Shown: positions 34,974 through 44,768 of the stretch, in pieces | How positions within the stretch are numbered: the first letter of the stretch is position 1 | Layout: the number at the start of each line of letters is the position of its first letter | Source: Tubulanus polymorphus | Lineage: Eukaryota > Nemertea > Palaeonemertea > Tubulaniformes > Tubulanidae | Direction of reading: 5' to 3' | NCBI RefSeq assembly: GCF_964204645.1 | Contig: NC_134031.1 | Coordinates: 11,324,501 to 11,388,500 of the forward strand | DNA: 64,000 nt | Made by a program: the position numbers and the translations under genes | The notes under the pieces: model-generated | Database searches by the model: none | Seen by the model: the letters and a program-made list of their open reading frames with translations, nothing else | What the model was told of the DNA's origin: nothing

Positions 34974-36599
34974 GTATGGTGGCTGATAAGGGCCATGCGA
35001 AAAAGAAACACGAATATGCAAATGAGGGCGACATTACGAGAAAACAACAAATCTAAAATAACGCGACAATTCATTATTTTGGTTTTATCGCCAGCGACAA
35101 TTCATTATTTTTGTTTTGTCGCCCGCGACAATTCTTTTTTTTGGTTTTGTTGCCCGCGACAATTCATTATTTTGGTTTTGTCACCCGCGATAATTCTTTT
35201 TTTTGGTTTTGTTGCCCGCGACAATTCATTACTTTGGTTTTGTCGCCCGCGACAATTTATTGTTTGGTTTTATCGCCCGCGACAATTCATTATTTTGGTT
35301 TTATCGCCGGCAACAATTCATTTTTTGTTTGTTTTATCGCCCGCGACAATTCATTATTTTGGTTTTATCACCCGCGACATTTCAATATTTTGGTTTTATG
35401 GCCAGCGACAATCCATTATTTTGGTTTTATTATTTTGGTTTTATCGCCCGCGACAATTCAATACTTTGGTTTTATCACCTGCGACAATCCATTATTTTGG
35501 TTTTATTATTTTGGTTTTATCGCCCGCGACAATTCAATACTTTATCGCTTCCGCAGTTCCGTATATATGGGAGCCGTACAAAACCGTCGCGACCTTTTAT
35601 CACGACGAAATTATGTCGAACAAACGTGATATATCGCGATTTATCGACATAATTAAGTCGATATATCGTGTAAATATCACTATAAATCGTTATACTGTTC
35701 ACGCCTTTCACCAATGTCGACGTCCGTATCTCAACATAACCACGTACTGTCGACATAATTATTACTCCTTTAGCTAAAATGTCTTGATACGTATGGCAAT
35801 TTATTGAGACAATATCGCAAAAAGTCAACATAAAAATCACGACATTTTAAATAAGGTCTTCCTACTTACATCGATATATTGAGATAGTTAACCTAATTTC
35901 AATAAGGGGACGCATACGTAATGATGTTTAATGTTAGATGAATATGAAAGTGGAAATATAAATGGCAGAAGAATTGAAATGACTTTATCATCACCAGAAT
36001 CTGGTGGACATATTGAATGTTGGGGTTCAAGTAGAATGACTCCAAATGCTGGGGCACAATAATAGTGTTCGGTACATGGTCGATGAACTAAATAGGTCAT
36101 TCGCATCAATACTTTGTCATGATTGATTTGCGGTATGCGACAAAACCAAAATATTGAATTGTCGCGTGCGACAAAACAAAATAATGAATTGTCGCGGGCG
36201 ACAAAACCAAAATATTCGAATTGTCGCGGGCGACAAAACAAAAAAAATGAATTGTCGCGGAACTGGTGGACATATTGAATGTTGGGGTTCAAGTAGAATG
36301 ACCCCAAATGTTGGGGCACAATAATAGTGTTCAGTACATGGTCGATGAACTAAATAGGTCATTCGCATCAATACTTTGTCACGATTGATTTGCGGCATGC
36401 GACAAAACCAAAATATTGAATTGTCGCGGGCAACAAAACCAAAATATTGAATTGTCGTGGTCGACAAAACCAAAATATTGAATTGTCGCGGGCGACAAAA
36501 CCTTTGTCGCGTTATTGTAGTTATGTCGTTTTGTTGTAATGTTGCCCTCATTTGCATATTCGTGTTTTTTTTATGCATGGCCCTTATACTCCACCATAC
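34974..36599. mobile_element. 1.6-kb foldback element with ~95-bp TIRs and minisatellite core
   Basis: The left arm starts GTATGGTGG..ATAAGGGCCATGC and the right arm is its reverse complement. The arms stay similar for ~95 bp (including CACGAATATGCAAATGAGGG). TTTA flanks both ends (34,970-34,973; 36,600-36,603), a candidate 4-bp duplication. Inside each arm is an array of a 31-bp unit in opposite orientation (35,068-35,545 and 36,128-36,510). The right half also has a ~260-300-bp direct duplication (units beginning near 35,995 and 36,259). No transposase. Confidence 0.75.
35068..35545 (+). repeat. Minisatellite, ~15 copies of a 31-bp unit
   Basis: The consensus unit contains ATTTTGGTTTTRTCGCCCGC followed by GACAATTCATT. 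TTGTCGC..GCGACAA in each unit can form a 7-bp-stem hairpin. Because 31 is not a multiple of three, all three frames stay open and give repetitive hydrophobic peptides; these are artefacts. Confidence 0.9.
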
Positions 36600-36837
36600 T
36601 TTAGGCCTACCGGTACTGAGCTTCTCAAACAAACACAGTATAATTGTTGCGTTTATGAACGCACTCATTGGATTGAACTTCAAAACAAAATTTACGATAC
36701 TTAGGAGGGTTGTTATTCAATAGGCCTATGACTAATCTGTCCAGATGTTAGGCCTACGCATATACATAGGCCTACATAGGCTAGTACCATCTACTAGGTT
36801 AAAGCTAAGTTCACTGTAAAGGAGGAATCAGATTTAT

Positions 36838-37520
36838 TTATTTCGTTCGAACAAATAATATTCTGTTCGATTGAACCAATTTGAAAAAATCGTTAGAACA
36901 AAGTTGAACAAACTTTTTTTGTCGAAACGAAAGGTTTTTCGTTCGAAAAATCGTTCGATCGAACAGAATCGTTTTAATTTGAACAGAATTTTCTTGTCAG
37001 AACATTAAGTTTTTCGTTCGAACAAGTATATTGTAAAAAGTCTTTTCTCCAGTTTTTCATTTCAACAATAACATAGCTTTTTATTCGAACACATTTTTTT
37101 GTCAGAATGAAGAAAAGTTTCGATTCGAAAAAAGGGTATTGTTCGATCAAACAGAATTGTTTTCATTGGAACAAGATTTTCCTGTCGGAACATTAAGTTT
37201 TTTGGTCGAACAGCGTGTTAAGGTCTTTTTGGAAATTTACTCGGTCTGGTATATTTTGGATTACTGTGTATGTCATTAGTCAGGACATTAAACAGAAGAC
37301 GACTTAGGATACTACCTTGCGTGACTCCACTAGTTAGACCAACTTATTCCAAGATGAGGCGTTCCGTTGATTTCGGCTACAAGTTTTCATTCAGAGATAA
37401 CTGCTACTGTTTCCTAATAGCCTGTTAAGTAATGGCTGATGTTGTACCTTATCAAATGCTTTGTCGAAATCCACCATTGAACAGGATTCTAAGACTGTGC
37501 AGAAAACCCGTTATCGCTGC
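36838..37520 (+). repeat. Repeat family E (copy 2)
   Basis: It has the same order as 22,590-23,475 but is shorter, because several TTCGTTCGAACA blocks are missing. It ends in GCAGAAAACCCGTTATCGCTG at 37,499-37,519, where family D follows. Confidence 0.8.
37266..37474 (-). pseudogene. LINE reverse-transcriptase fragment inside family E (copy 2)
   Basis: The minus strand encodes VDFDKAFDKVQHQ (RT motif A) and, after an interrupted stretch, TSGVTQGSILSRLLFNVL followed by TNDIHSN (RT motif B region). It keeps the motif A consensus better than the 23.2-23.4 kb copy. Motif C is absent. Confidence 0.7.
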
Positions 37521-37523
37521 TTT

Positions 37524-38285
37524 GCTGTTATCGCTGTCGAGCCGTAAACATCGGAAATTTGGCCCCTTTCAATTAGTAGCCATGTTTTCTTCCGACATTT
37601 CTCTCTTCTTTTTGAGGAAGAACTATCGAATTATTCCCGTTCTTCTCCACAATCAATTTCAAAGTCAATAATGAATTAATTGCTCAGCGGTTCCGAGTCA
37701 AAGAGTTTACGAGCCCGGCGTTCGCGAGTCCGACAGGTTTACGGGCATTTGTTTGTTACCTCTTTTATATTATTGATTTCCTTTTTATTCCGGTTATTTC
37801 ATTTAAGTATATTGCTGATCAGTTCATGAAACCAAAAGCGACAATAAATAAATTTTTAATTGATCAAGTTTAAATCAAGGTCATTGAGTCGCAGGTGGCT
37901 ACCAGAATTACATTCATCCTAGAGAGAAAACAAACGACAGAAAAGTATCAGGTGATTATCAATAGCCTACTACGGTACACACAGTTGACAAACAGTGTTA
38001 GGCCTGTGCCAGTTGGTGCGTACTGGGACTAAAATATACTGGTTGGTCAGTTGGTTCGGTTGTGAACTGTGGAAGCTACGAAAGCCTACCGGTATTTATT
38101 TGTCTATAGGCCTATTATATAGTAGCCAATACCATTTTAAGTACGTAGTTGTTACCCGTAGGTGACTGTACGGTGATCTCCACAGGTTAACCGTACTTGA
38201 GTTCCCTACTAACGCCGTACGTGAGTTCCTAGTAGCGAATACCATTTTAAGTACGAAGTTTTCAACATCAGTCGGAAACCCAGAC
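37524..38285 (+). repeat. Dispersed repeat family D (copy 2, plus)
   Basis: Inverted relative to 12,640-13,500. It includes one unit of the CGTACG-containing repeat (38,140-38,225). Confidence 0.85.
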
Positions 38286-38559
38286 CGAATCAATTCATAA
38301 TTTATTGATTGAATCTACACCACAATATATGTAGTTATTCAAATATTTCAATAAAAGGATTAACTTCTTAAATCTATTCCAAATCATAATACGTTCTTAT
38401 CTGTAAATTCACTCAATCTATTTACTCAGCAGGTCTTTAAGATGAGTTCTGAATAGGACAGATCCATTTTTAAGCATGGTGATAATACAGTATCATGATG
38501 TTTGAATGCCAAAATAAATGCCTGGTCAAATAAATTCATATTTGTTGATTGTACGTCAG

Positions 38560-38700
38560 TACGTTTACACAGTGGTTGCATATTAGGTTCAAATCTGTCA
38601 ATGCATTTTATTCTATGTATCGGTATTTTAATTTACTACAATTCCCATCATTCTGTATGGCTTTGCAGAAAACCCATCATCGCTGCTTAGCAGCTATATT
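38560..38700 (+). repeat. Repeat-family 3' end with GCTGC..GCAGC hairpin (copy on plus)
   Basis: Reverse-complement partner of 11,340-11,470; ends CATCGCTGCTTAGCAGCTAT. Another such end in minus orientation lies at 39,366-39,405. Confidence 0.75.
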
Positions 38701-39640
38701 TCTATCAGCGTTATCATTTTAGCTGTTTCAACTTTTCGACTAGCAGTTTGCGCGATCTTAAAATGACGGATATTTGGGAAACCCGGAAATAGTTTGGCAT
38801 TTAATTGGGAGCACATGAGCTTTTGAGAAAAAACTTTATTAGAATGTTAGGCCACACAAAGATATACCCTAGTTTCTCAAGAAAGTCAAATGCCGCCCGC
38901 GTCATGAAAAAAGTCCCTAATAAAAATTAAAAAGACAAATGCGCTCGCCCACATCAGCCAAGCATCTAATCGTATGTTTTTTTATAAAAATTAAAACCCT
39001 CTCACCCTCATAGTTGTATAGTGTAAGGCTTTTTTTCTGCGGGCGTTTATATGCTCATTTGCGACGTACTGGTAATCCACATTTACGGTGACAAAAACAA
39101 TGCCAAGTTCCTTTCCTTTTACTTCATTTTGAGGAAGCGTAAAAAAAGCTAATATTGTATCAATTTCGATTAAATGAGTTGATATAGTTTGAGTTTATAG
39201 GTTTTTGGGAGCTACTTAATTCTAAATAGATTTTTTAGCATATGTTTTACTTGCATTACTGGTATTTGTTTGGCATTAGTAAAAGAAAAAACTTCCCTCC
39301 CGCGTCTGTTCTATAAGTCTCAGGTTGAGCTTTTTATTTCAATTTTTTTATTTAAAAAGCAATAAAAAATATAGCTGCATAGCAGCGATAACGGGTTTCT
39401 GCCTAACTTTCATATGTCGCACTGGCGAATGACGAACTACTTACTAGCAACCTGGCGGATTGTCACTAGCTATGAGTGGAATCCTCAATTGCCACAGCAG
39501 CACTGCAGGAACCCCATTGTACTGTGGCAGTCGCCATGCCATCAAGCTCAAATCCTTGCCAGGGACAATGTAGTAAATGACATCAGAACTTGGCCAAGAT
39601 GGGGATAAGCACCAAATTTGGAAACAATAATTATACACAA
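38701..39640. other. Gene-free stretch
   Basis: No gene recognised; AT-rich with one minus-oriented GCTGC..GCAGC terminal hairpin near 39,370. Confidence 0.5.
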
Positions 39641-40784
39641 CACATATCATCATACCATCCACCTTTTATTTATATTTCATCCCACAACATTGATTACAAA
39701 CATTTCTGAATACTATCTCACTGCACAATACAAAATACATACATCGCCACAAATGATTGCTACATGATCAATTACCATTTCCTATATATTCAATACAATC
39801 CTTCATACAGTTCCATACATAATCATTCATAAGACTGTACATATGTGTTTAGTAATATTAATGGTGGTAATATATGTACAGTGTTATCACATCAAAACCT
39901 ATGACAACAACGCATCAATATCCCCCAGCATGAAATAATACTCATTTTGTACACTGTACATAGCTGTTACATTCCAACACATCCATTCCACACAGTGACT
40001 GCTTCATCCCCATGACAGCTAGATATATACATCCACCACCATATCTTACTGTTACATTGCTACATATCAATCACAATGTCAAATATCATTCATGCCCCAT
40101 TACAACTATCTACATACTTTCCCCAGCTTATACCACTGTTACTTAACAACATATCAATTCCAAATACACACTGTTTCATTCCCTATAAACTAGGTACATC
40201 AATTTACCCATTTACTATTGTCACACAATCTTCAAAAACACTAAAATATAAACCCTGTCACTCATAAATGAATTCACATAAAGGTCACATAAAATTAAAA
40301 TCATAACTACACATGCCTGTATATACAAAACCCCACTATTGTAACACACCTGACCCTCCTATATACATCCACATAGATGTTTCCACATATCGAAATCAAA
40401 ACATACACTACATACACACCACTACACAACACCCTGCTTCATTAATACGCGTCACCCTCTGACATATATTCGCAGAGGAGACTCTACAGAACGAAATATT
40501 ATAACCTCCCATACACATTTACACAACCCAGTACCATAACCTCCTACACATGTGTCATGATAAGCAAACAACATCGAAATTCAAATGTGTACAAGTGGAC
40601 AGAATTAAACAACATAAACCTATTACCAACTTGTGACATTATCATATTATAACATTACAAAACCCATCCAAATAGGAGACTCTGATAATCGAAACATTTA
40701 CTACATTTGCACCAGCACACAACTCCCCTATAAACAAATCTGCCTGAATAACCATAAAAGCGATAACATTAAAAACCTCATTTT
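39641..40784 (-). other. G-poor stretch downstream of the OTU gene, possible 3' UTR
   Basis: Over 1.1 kb the plus strand is markedly poor in G (A/C/T-rich, many CATAC and CCATT words), that is, C-poor on the strand of the neighbouring gene. No ORF of interest. It directly follows the stop codon of the protease gene, so it may be its 3' UTR; no polyadenylation site can be chosen with confidence. Confidence 0.4.
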
Positions 40785-40826
40785 CTAATGAGTAAATACA
40801 GTTTATAAACTGTATTTACTCATTAG
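40785..40826. repeat. Perfect 42-bp palindrome over the OTU gene stop codon
   Basis: 40,785-40,805 is the exact reverse complement of 40,806-40,826 (CTAATGAGTAAATACAGTTT and its mirror), with no spacer. The stop codon of the C-terminal OTU frame (40,816-40,818) lies inside, so the mRNA would carry a 21-bp-stem hairpin at the end of the coding region. Confidence 0.95.
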
Positions 40827-40985
40827 TTTTTTCAGTATTTTGTCGCTTGCCACACCAAGAGCAAATACATTCCTCAGATTGTTTCACACATGACACAACT
40901 TCATAGTGTACACCTCTGCAATTTTTCAAATAAATGTTGCCATTTAATTCACACACGATTTGGTGCACTGAAAGTAGAACCAGCG
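40816..40985 (-). CDS. Dual-protease gene, C-terminal frame with OTU catalytic His
   Basis: This frame overlaps the end of the main one and continues ..CELNGNIYLKNCRGVHYEVV; its HYE (His codon 40,906-40,908) is in the position of the OTU catalytic histidine. It ends in a Cys-rich CICSWCGKRQ tail and stops within the 42-bp palindrome. The switch is next to a short GTGTGTG tract, so a 1- or 2-base indel explains the break. Whether this is a real mutation or an assembly error is open. Confidence 0.65.
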
Positions 40986-42673
40986 AATCGTAACCAACCA
41001 TTGCCTACAAATGTATATATATCAGCATGCAGTAAATCAGCTGTTGCAAGAATTTCAACCTCTGTCACCCAAGTACCTGTATATTTCATACGGGATTCAT
41101 CAATATACTCATTTATAGTAAGTTGTGGATTTCTCAGATGTGGTTGGAATTTGTCGGAATTCTGCCGCATGTGCTTTAAAACTTCGGTGCGTATAGCCCG
41201 ATGATATTGCTCAGTTCCACAGATTGAATATGAAATTGCCCGAAAAAAACAGCTTCCATCGCCTTTAATTTTCTGCGTATTACATGGAGAGTAGAGTTGT
41301 CCATCATATTTGGGCATACATTCATATCCGAGAGTTGAGGGTCGACAATGAATACCTAGAATAGAGCATAATGTTTTGCACTGACCTTTTTCTAGTGGGT
41401 TGTAAATTAAATCATCATGCTGCACGGATTCACTAGTAACAATTACATCGCATTCATCTACTTTTGGGTTTGTATAGGGCAGTTCATCTTCACTACTTGT
41501 TTGTTGGTAGTTTGGAGAGTATGTAGTCGTTGTTTCGATAATGCTATTCTCTACAGTAGTTTCAATTTCATGGTTGATAGAAGCCACTGTAATTTCATAC
41601 TGTATTGGTTGCCTCTGATTCATTGAAGCTGCAAGATTCTGACAATGTTTGACAATACAATTAACACAAGAGTACCTTACTAATACAGCATGTCCATCAG
41701 CGGTCATCATTCCTGATGCATCTCTCGAATGTGAATCAAATACCCAGTACATGTCATCCTGTTTTAAAACACAAAATGTATTTCCAGCAAATGTTATAAA
41801 GCATGTGTCGTAATTAAGCAGATTATTGTGCAAACATTCATGTAGTTCACTGATAATTCCAAAATTTCCAGCTCTCATTTCATCAGATAATTCAGATATA
41901 GCAACTTGAGGGGATCCAACAGTCACATTATAAATGGAATTTCCAATCTCAACAGCAGTTGGTAGCTCACTGATCAATAAATACATATTTGTTATTGTAT
42001 TCATATTAGTCAATGTTGCGTATAAATCATTTCCAATATTCAATACTGAATCAATATCATGAGGCATCCAGTTTATTACAGCTTTATTTGATGCATGAAT
42101 CATTGCAGCTAATGCATTTGTTACACATTGCTTACCTGAATGAATATCGTATTTTGGATGACCCTGGTGGAAATTTCCATGAATTGATGAACATCTCATA
42201 TTCTCAGCACTTAAACATGACTCACTGTTACCAAAATTGCCATCACAATCTCTACACGAAATCATACTCGAAATTGGTTGAATAGATGAGTCAGCTTTCA
42301 TTTTCGATGAGGTTTCATGTATATTGTGACCAGCGTTATCATGTTGAATCTTATCACAGTTGTCAAGTGTAATCTTTTCACAGATTCCATATATAGCCTT
42401 ATCATAGTTGCCTTGTTTAGTCTTATCATAGTTGTCATGCATAATCGTATCAAAGTTGTCATGATTGAAGTCACAAAAAACTGATTTCACTTCAATTGTC
42501 TCAACTTTGTTTTTTGTCATATCTTCATTCGAATTAGTTCCACAATTTTGATTCATAGTCTGATCATAGATCTCATTAATATTCATTTCATGTTTTTCAG
42601 TCATTTTCATTTCATCTTTTTCATTTGTTTTCAAATCATAGTTTCCATTCATATGCATTTCATATTTTTTCAT
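40949..42673 (-). CDS. C76-like plus OTU cysteine protease (two-domain deubiquitinase-like protein), main frame
   Basis: 574 residues. 1-130: continued Asn/Glu/Lys-rich repeats. About 165-345: a herpesvirus-tegument-USP-like (peptidase C76-like) region, with candidate nucleophile Cys183 in GKQCVTNALAAMI and the Asp313-His315 pair in WVFDSHSRDASG, followed by GHAVLVRYSC. About 465-570: an OTU domain, with Asp472 and Cys475 in KGDGSCFFRAIS and GTWVTEVEILATADLLHADI. The frame ends before the OTU His, which is in the frame at 40,816-40,948. Both folds cleave ubiquitin or ubiquitin-like chains in characterised members. Similar pairs occur, to my knowledge, in invertebrate proteins related to Helitron/Helentron elements, so the gene may be mobile in origin. 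It lies antisense inside the 31.7-kb intron. Confidence 0.75.
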   Translation of the reverse strand: MKKYEMHMNGNYDLKTNEKDEMKMTEKHEMNINEIYDQTMNQNCGTNSNEDMTKNKVETIEVKSVFCDFNHDNFDTIMHDNYDKTKQGNYDKAIYGICEKITLDNCDKIQHDNAGHNIHETSSKMKADSSIQPISSMISCRDCDGNFGNSESCLSAENMRCSSIHGNFHQGHPKYDIHSGKQCVTNALAAMIHASNKAVINWMPHDIDSVLNIGNDLYATLTNMNTITNMYLLISELPTAVEIGNSIYNVTVGSPQVAISELSDEMRAGNFGIISELHECLHNNLLNYDTCFITFAGNTFCVLKQDDMYWVFDSHSRDASGMMTADGHAVLVRYSCVNCIVKHCQNLAASMNQRQPIQYEITVASINHEIETTVENSIIETTTTYSPNYQQTSSEDELPYTNPKVDECDVIVTSESVQHDDLIYNPLEKGQCKTLCSILGIHCRPSTLGYECMPKYDGQLYSPCNTQKIKGDGSCFFRAISYSICGTEQYHRAIRTEVLKHMRQNSDKFQPHLRNPQLTINEYIDESRMKYTGTWVTEVEILATADLLHADIYTFVGNGWLRFAGSTFSAPNRV

Positions 42674-42995
42674 TCATTTTCATTCCATGTTTTTCAGTCA
42701 TTTTCATTTCATCTTTTTCATTTGCATTCAATTCATAGTTCTCATTAGTTTTTGGTTCAAAGTTTTCATTGATTTTCACTTCATACTTCTTGTTTTGATT
42801 GTTATCAGAGTTTTCTTTTTGCGTTTCGTTAAAGTTTTCATTTTGAGCGTATTTTAGGTTTTCATTTAAGATTTCATTTTCAACTCTTCTGTAGTCTTCA
42901 TCTTGAGATTTTTCATAATTTTTTTCCATTGATCCTTTTTTCATCTCTCTGTTTTGTCCAGTTAGGGCTGAGGGAACTCCAACCACCTCCACCTT
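42660..42995 (-). CDS. Dual-protease gene exon 2, upstream frame: Asn/Glu/Lys-rich region
   Basis: A strong acceptor (TTTTTTTTCTATTTTCAG) precedes KVEVVGVPSALTGQNREMKK. The next ~85 residues are low-complexity, rich in Asn, Glu, Lys and Met, with short repeats such as NENFE and NEKDEMKMTEKH. The frame stops at 42,660. The next frame opens at 42,673 with the same repeat theme, and an A6 run lies exactly at the switch, so a single-base indel splits what was one reading frame. The region is probably disordered; no function can be assigned. Confidence 0.7.
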   Translation of the reverse strand, partial: KVEVVGVPSALTGQNREMKKGSMEKNYEKSQDEDYRRVENEILNENLKYAQNENFNETQKENSDNNQNKKYEVKINENFEPKTNENYELNANEKDEMKMTEKHGMKMNEKI

Positions 42996-43306
42996 CTGAA
43001 AATAGAAAAAAAATTCATTCACTATACGTTCGTAGAATTTTCTAATGAGTTCAATTCAATTCAATAGCTTATAATTATCTCAACAAGAACCAGGGATGAT
43101 ACGACACTGGTCAGTTACACACCCTCTAAGCAACTGGTTTATGATTTACTGATATGGTTTTTTCTGATAAAATACCAAAATCAGGCACCAAAATATTGCG
43201 CAGCTAACACATGTGATGAACAGTTTAATGAATTTTTTACTCGGAAAAAAGGCCTACATACTTCTTACTAGAAGATTAACATTTGCCTATGAAATGAGGG
43301 TCTTAC
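42996..43306 (-). other. Intron 1 of the dual-protease gene (311 bp)
   Basis: GTAAGA donor, pyrimidine-rich TTTTTTTTCTATTTTCAG acceptor, phase 0 at both sides. Confidence 0.7.
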
Positions 43307-43351
43307 CTTCTTCGGCTGAAAGCTACCAGCTCTTCTTTTCCTTTTAGGCAT
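43307..43351 (-). CDS. Dual-protease gene exon 1: basic N terminus
   Basis: ATG at 43,351 gives MPKRKRRAGSFQPKK, a strongly basic, nuclear-localisation-like start of exactly 15 codons, followed by an AAG|GTAAGA donor. Phase 0 matches the acceptor at 42,996-42,998. A 5' non-coding exon may lie further upstream near 45.56-45.65 kb (CAG|GTGAGG donor on the minus strand), which I could not confirm. Confidence 0.65.
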
Positions 43352-43908
43352 GATGAGTAATGTACTGATCAATATCCTATTTCAAGTATCAACAAGTATC
43401 AAGTATGTGACCTATCACAAAAGAAACATTATCACAGCATTATTAATCAGCCTGTAGGAACTTTCTCTAAAATTTCGAAACAATAGGTGACACCTGCTAC
43501 AAATAGGTATGGTGTGTTGAACAAGCAGCCTGTCAGCTGTGATAGCTCCGCTGGGTTTGGTTGATGGCAAGATTGGAAGAAAATTGAATAAAATGTGTTG
43601 AAAACAATGCATCAAAAATGTCTCCAAAACTAAACAAATTAACTGGATTTTGTTTGCAAACTTTTGGAATAAACCCTATAACCCACATAGGCTAGACGTA
43701 GTATCCTGAACAAATGTGCAACGACGAGTATTAAAACAGGCAGTGAACACTATTATGGTTCGCCCGATTACCGATTGGTGGCTCATTTTAAGATGGGTTG
43801 AAACAAAAATAAAAGGGTGGTCTTCCCTCTGAAACCTGTTGTTGCGGGGAATACCTGCATGATGAGTCTTGTTTAAAAAAATAAATAAATAGGAAATTGA
43901 ATAATTGG

Positions 43909-44768
43909 TCGTCAGGTTCCGTTTTAGAAAAGGAATGATGCCAATACAAATATCAACAAATTCAAGTTCTGGAATTACTCGTATGATGGCACTAGTCAGA
44001 ACCGGAAATTGGAACCTAAATCCACCTTGTTTTGTTGATTTGCAATAAAGATCTCTCGCTTCAAGTTTTTAATGAGCATTTTTTTTCACTAAATTTGTGA
44101 TTTTTGGAAAATTTTTGACAGTTGAAGTAACGTTTTGTCCAATCTAACAGATTTCCAGGATATCATACTTAAAGGATTAAACGTGATGATGTATGTACGT
44201 AAAATACACTTACTAAAAAGGAAGTGCATATTTAACCTGGATCCGGTCACCGACTTCTGAACGCTATTTTGCCAAATCCATTTATTATGTAACAATTAAA
44301 TCATTTTATTGGGTTTAGGGTAAGGGTTTGGATAGGGTTAGTGTCAAGAGGGTGAGAAGAGGGTCCACAGGGTTCGATTTCACAAGTAGGGATAGGGTTA
44401 GGGTTAGGTGAGGCTAAATGTAGCTAAAACATTCGGATGGTTTTCAATGAGCTCTGTGATCTAATAGGAAGACGCTAGGCTAGTAATTCACTGGTCCGGG
44501 TAAACTCTGTTCTCCACACTTCCTTCCAATTATCTAAGCCGCGCACCTCTTTGCGCATGTGCGTAGTAAATCAGCCAATTTAGAGACAATATTTGGCGAA
44601 ATAGCGTTCAGAAGTCAGTGACCAGATCCAGTAAAATAACTACTGCCTACTAAAAAATTGAGAGGCCAGATTTTTATTGCAAATAAACTAGAACATGGCA
44701 GATTTAGGTACCAATATCCAGTTCTAACTAGCGCCATCAGTCGAGAAATTCAAGAACCTGACATTGTC
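43909..44768. mobile_element. Foldback element, ~0.86 kb
   Basis: Outer arms (about 43,965-44,060 and 44,660-44,765) are inverted copies with ~80% match, including CTAGTYAGAAC and TTTGCAATAAA. Inner arms (44,230-44,282 and 44,585-44,636) share GACTTCTGAACGCTATTT in inverted form. No ORF. Confidence 0.65.
44312..44415 (+). repeat. Short degenerate TTAGGG-like cluster
   Basis: Several GGGTTAGGG, GGATAGGG and GGGTTTAGGG words occur. The phrase AGGGTTAGGTGAGGCTA is also found beside the SINE copies at 12.6 and 60.42 kb, so it belongs to a dispersed repeat rather than a telomere. Confidence 0.6.

Noticed and set aside
34995-35777. Long ORF (260 codons) and two overlapping ones in other frames
   Set aside because: All three frames are open because a 31-bp minisatellite has no stops; the peptides are the same repeat read in rotation.
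35068-36510. CRISPR-like regular repeats
   Set aside because: Units are directly contiguous without unique spacers, lie within a TIR element in animal DNA, and no cas genes exist.
38096-38293. ORFs in repeat family D
   Set aside because: Not preserved between the three copies of the repeat.
44312-44415. Interstitial telomere array
   Set aside because: Only a few irregular TTAGGG-like words; the same phrase occurs next to SINE copies, so it belongs to a dispersed repeat.
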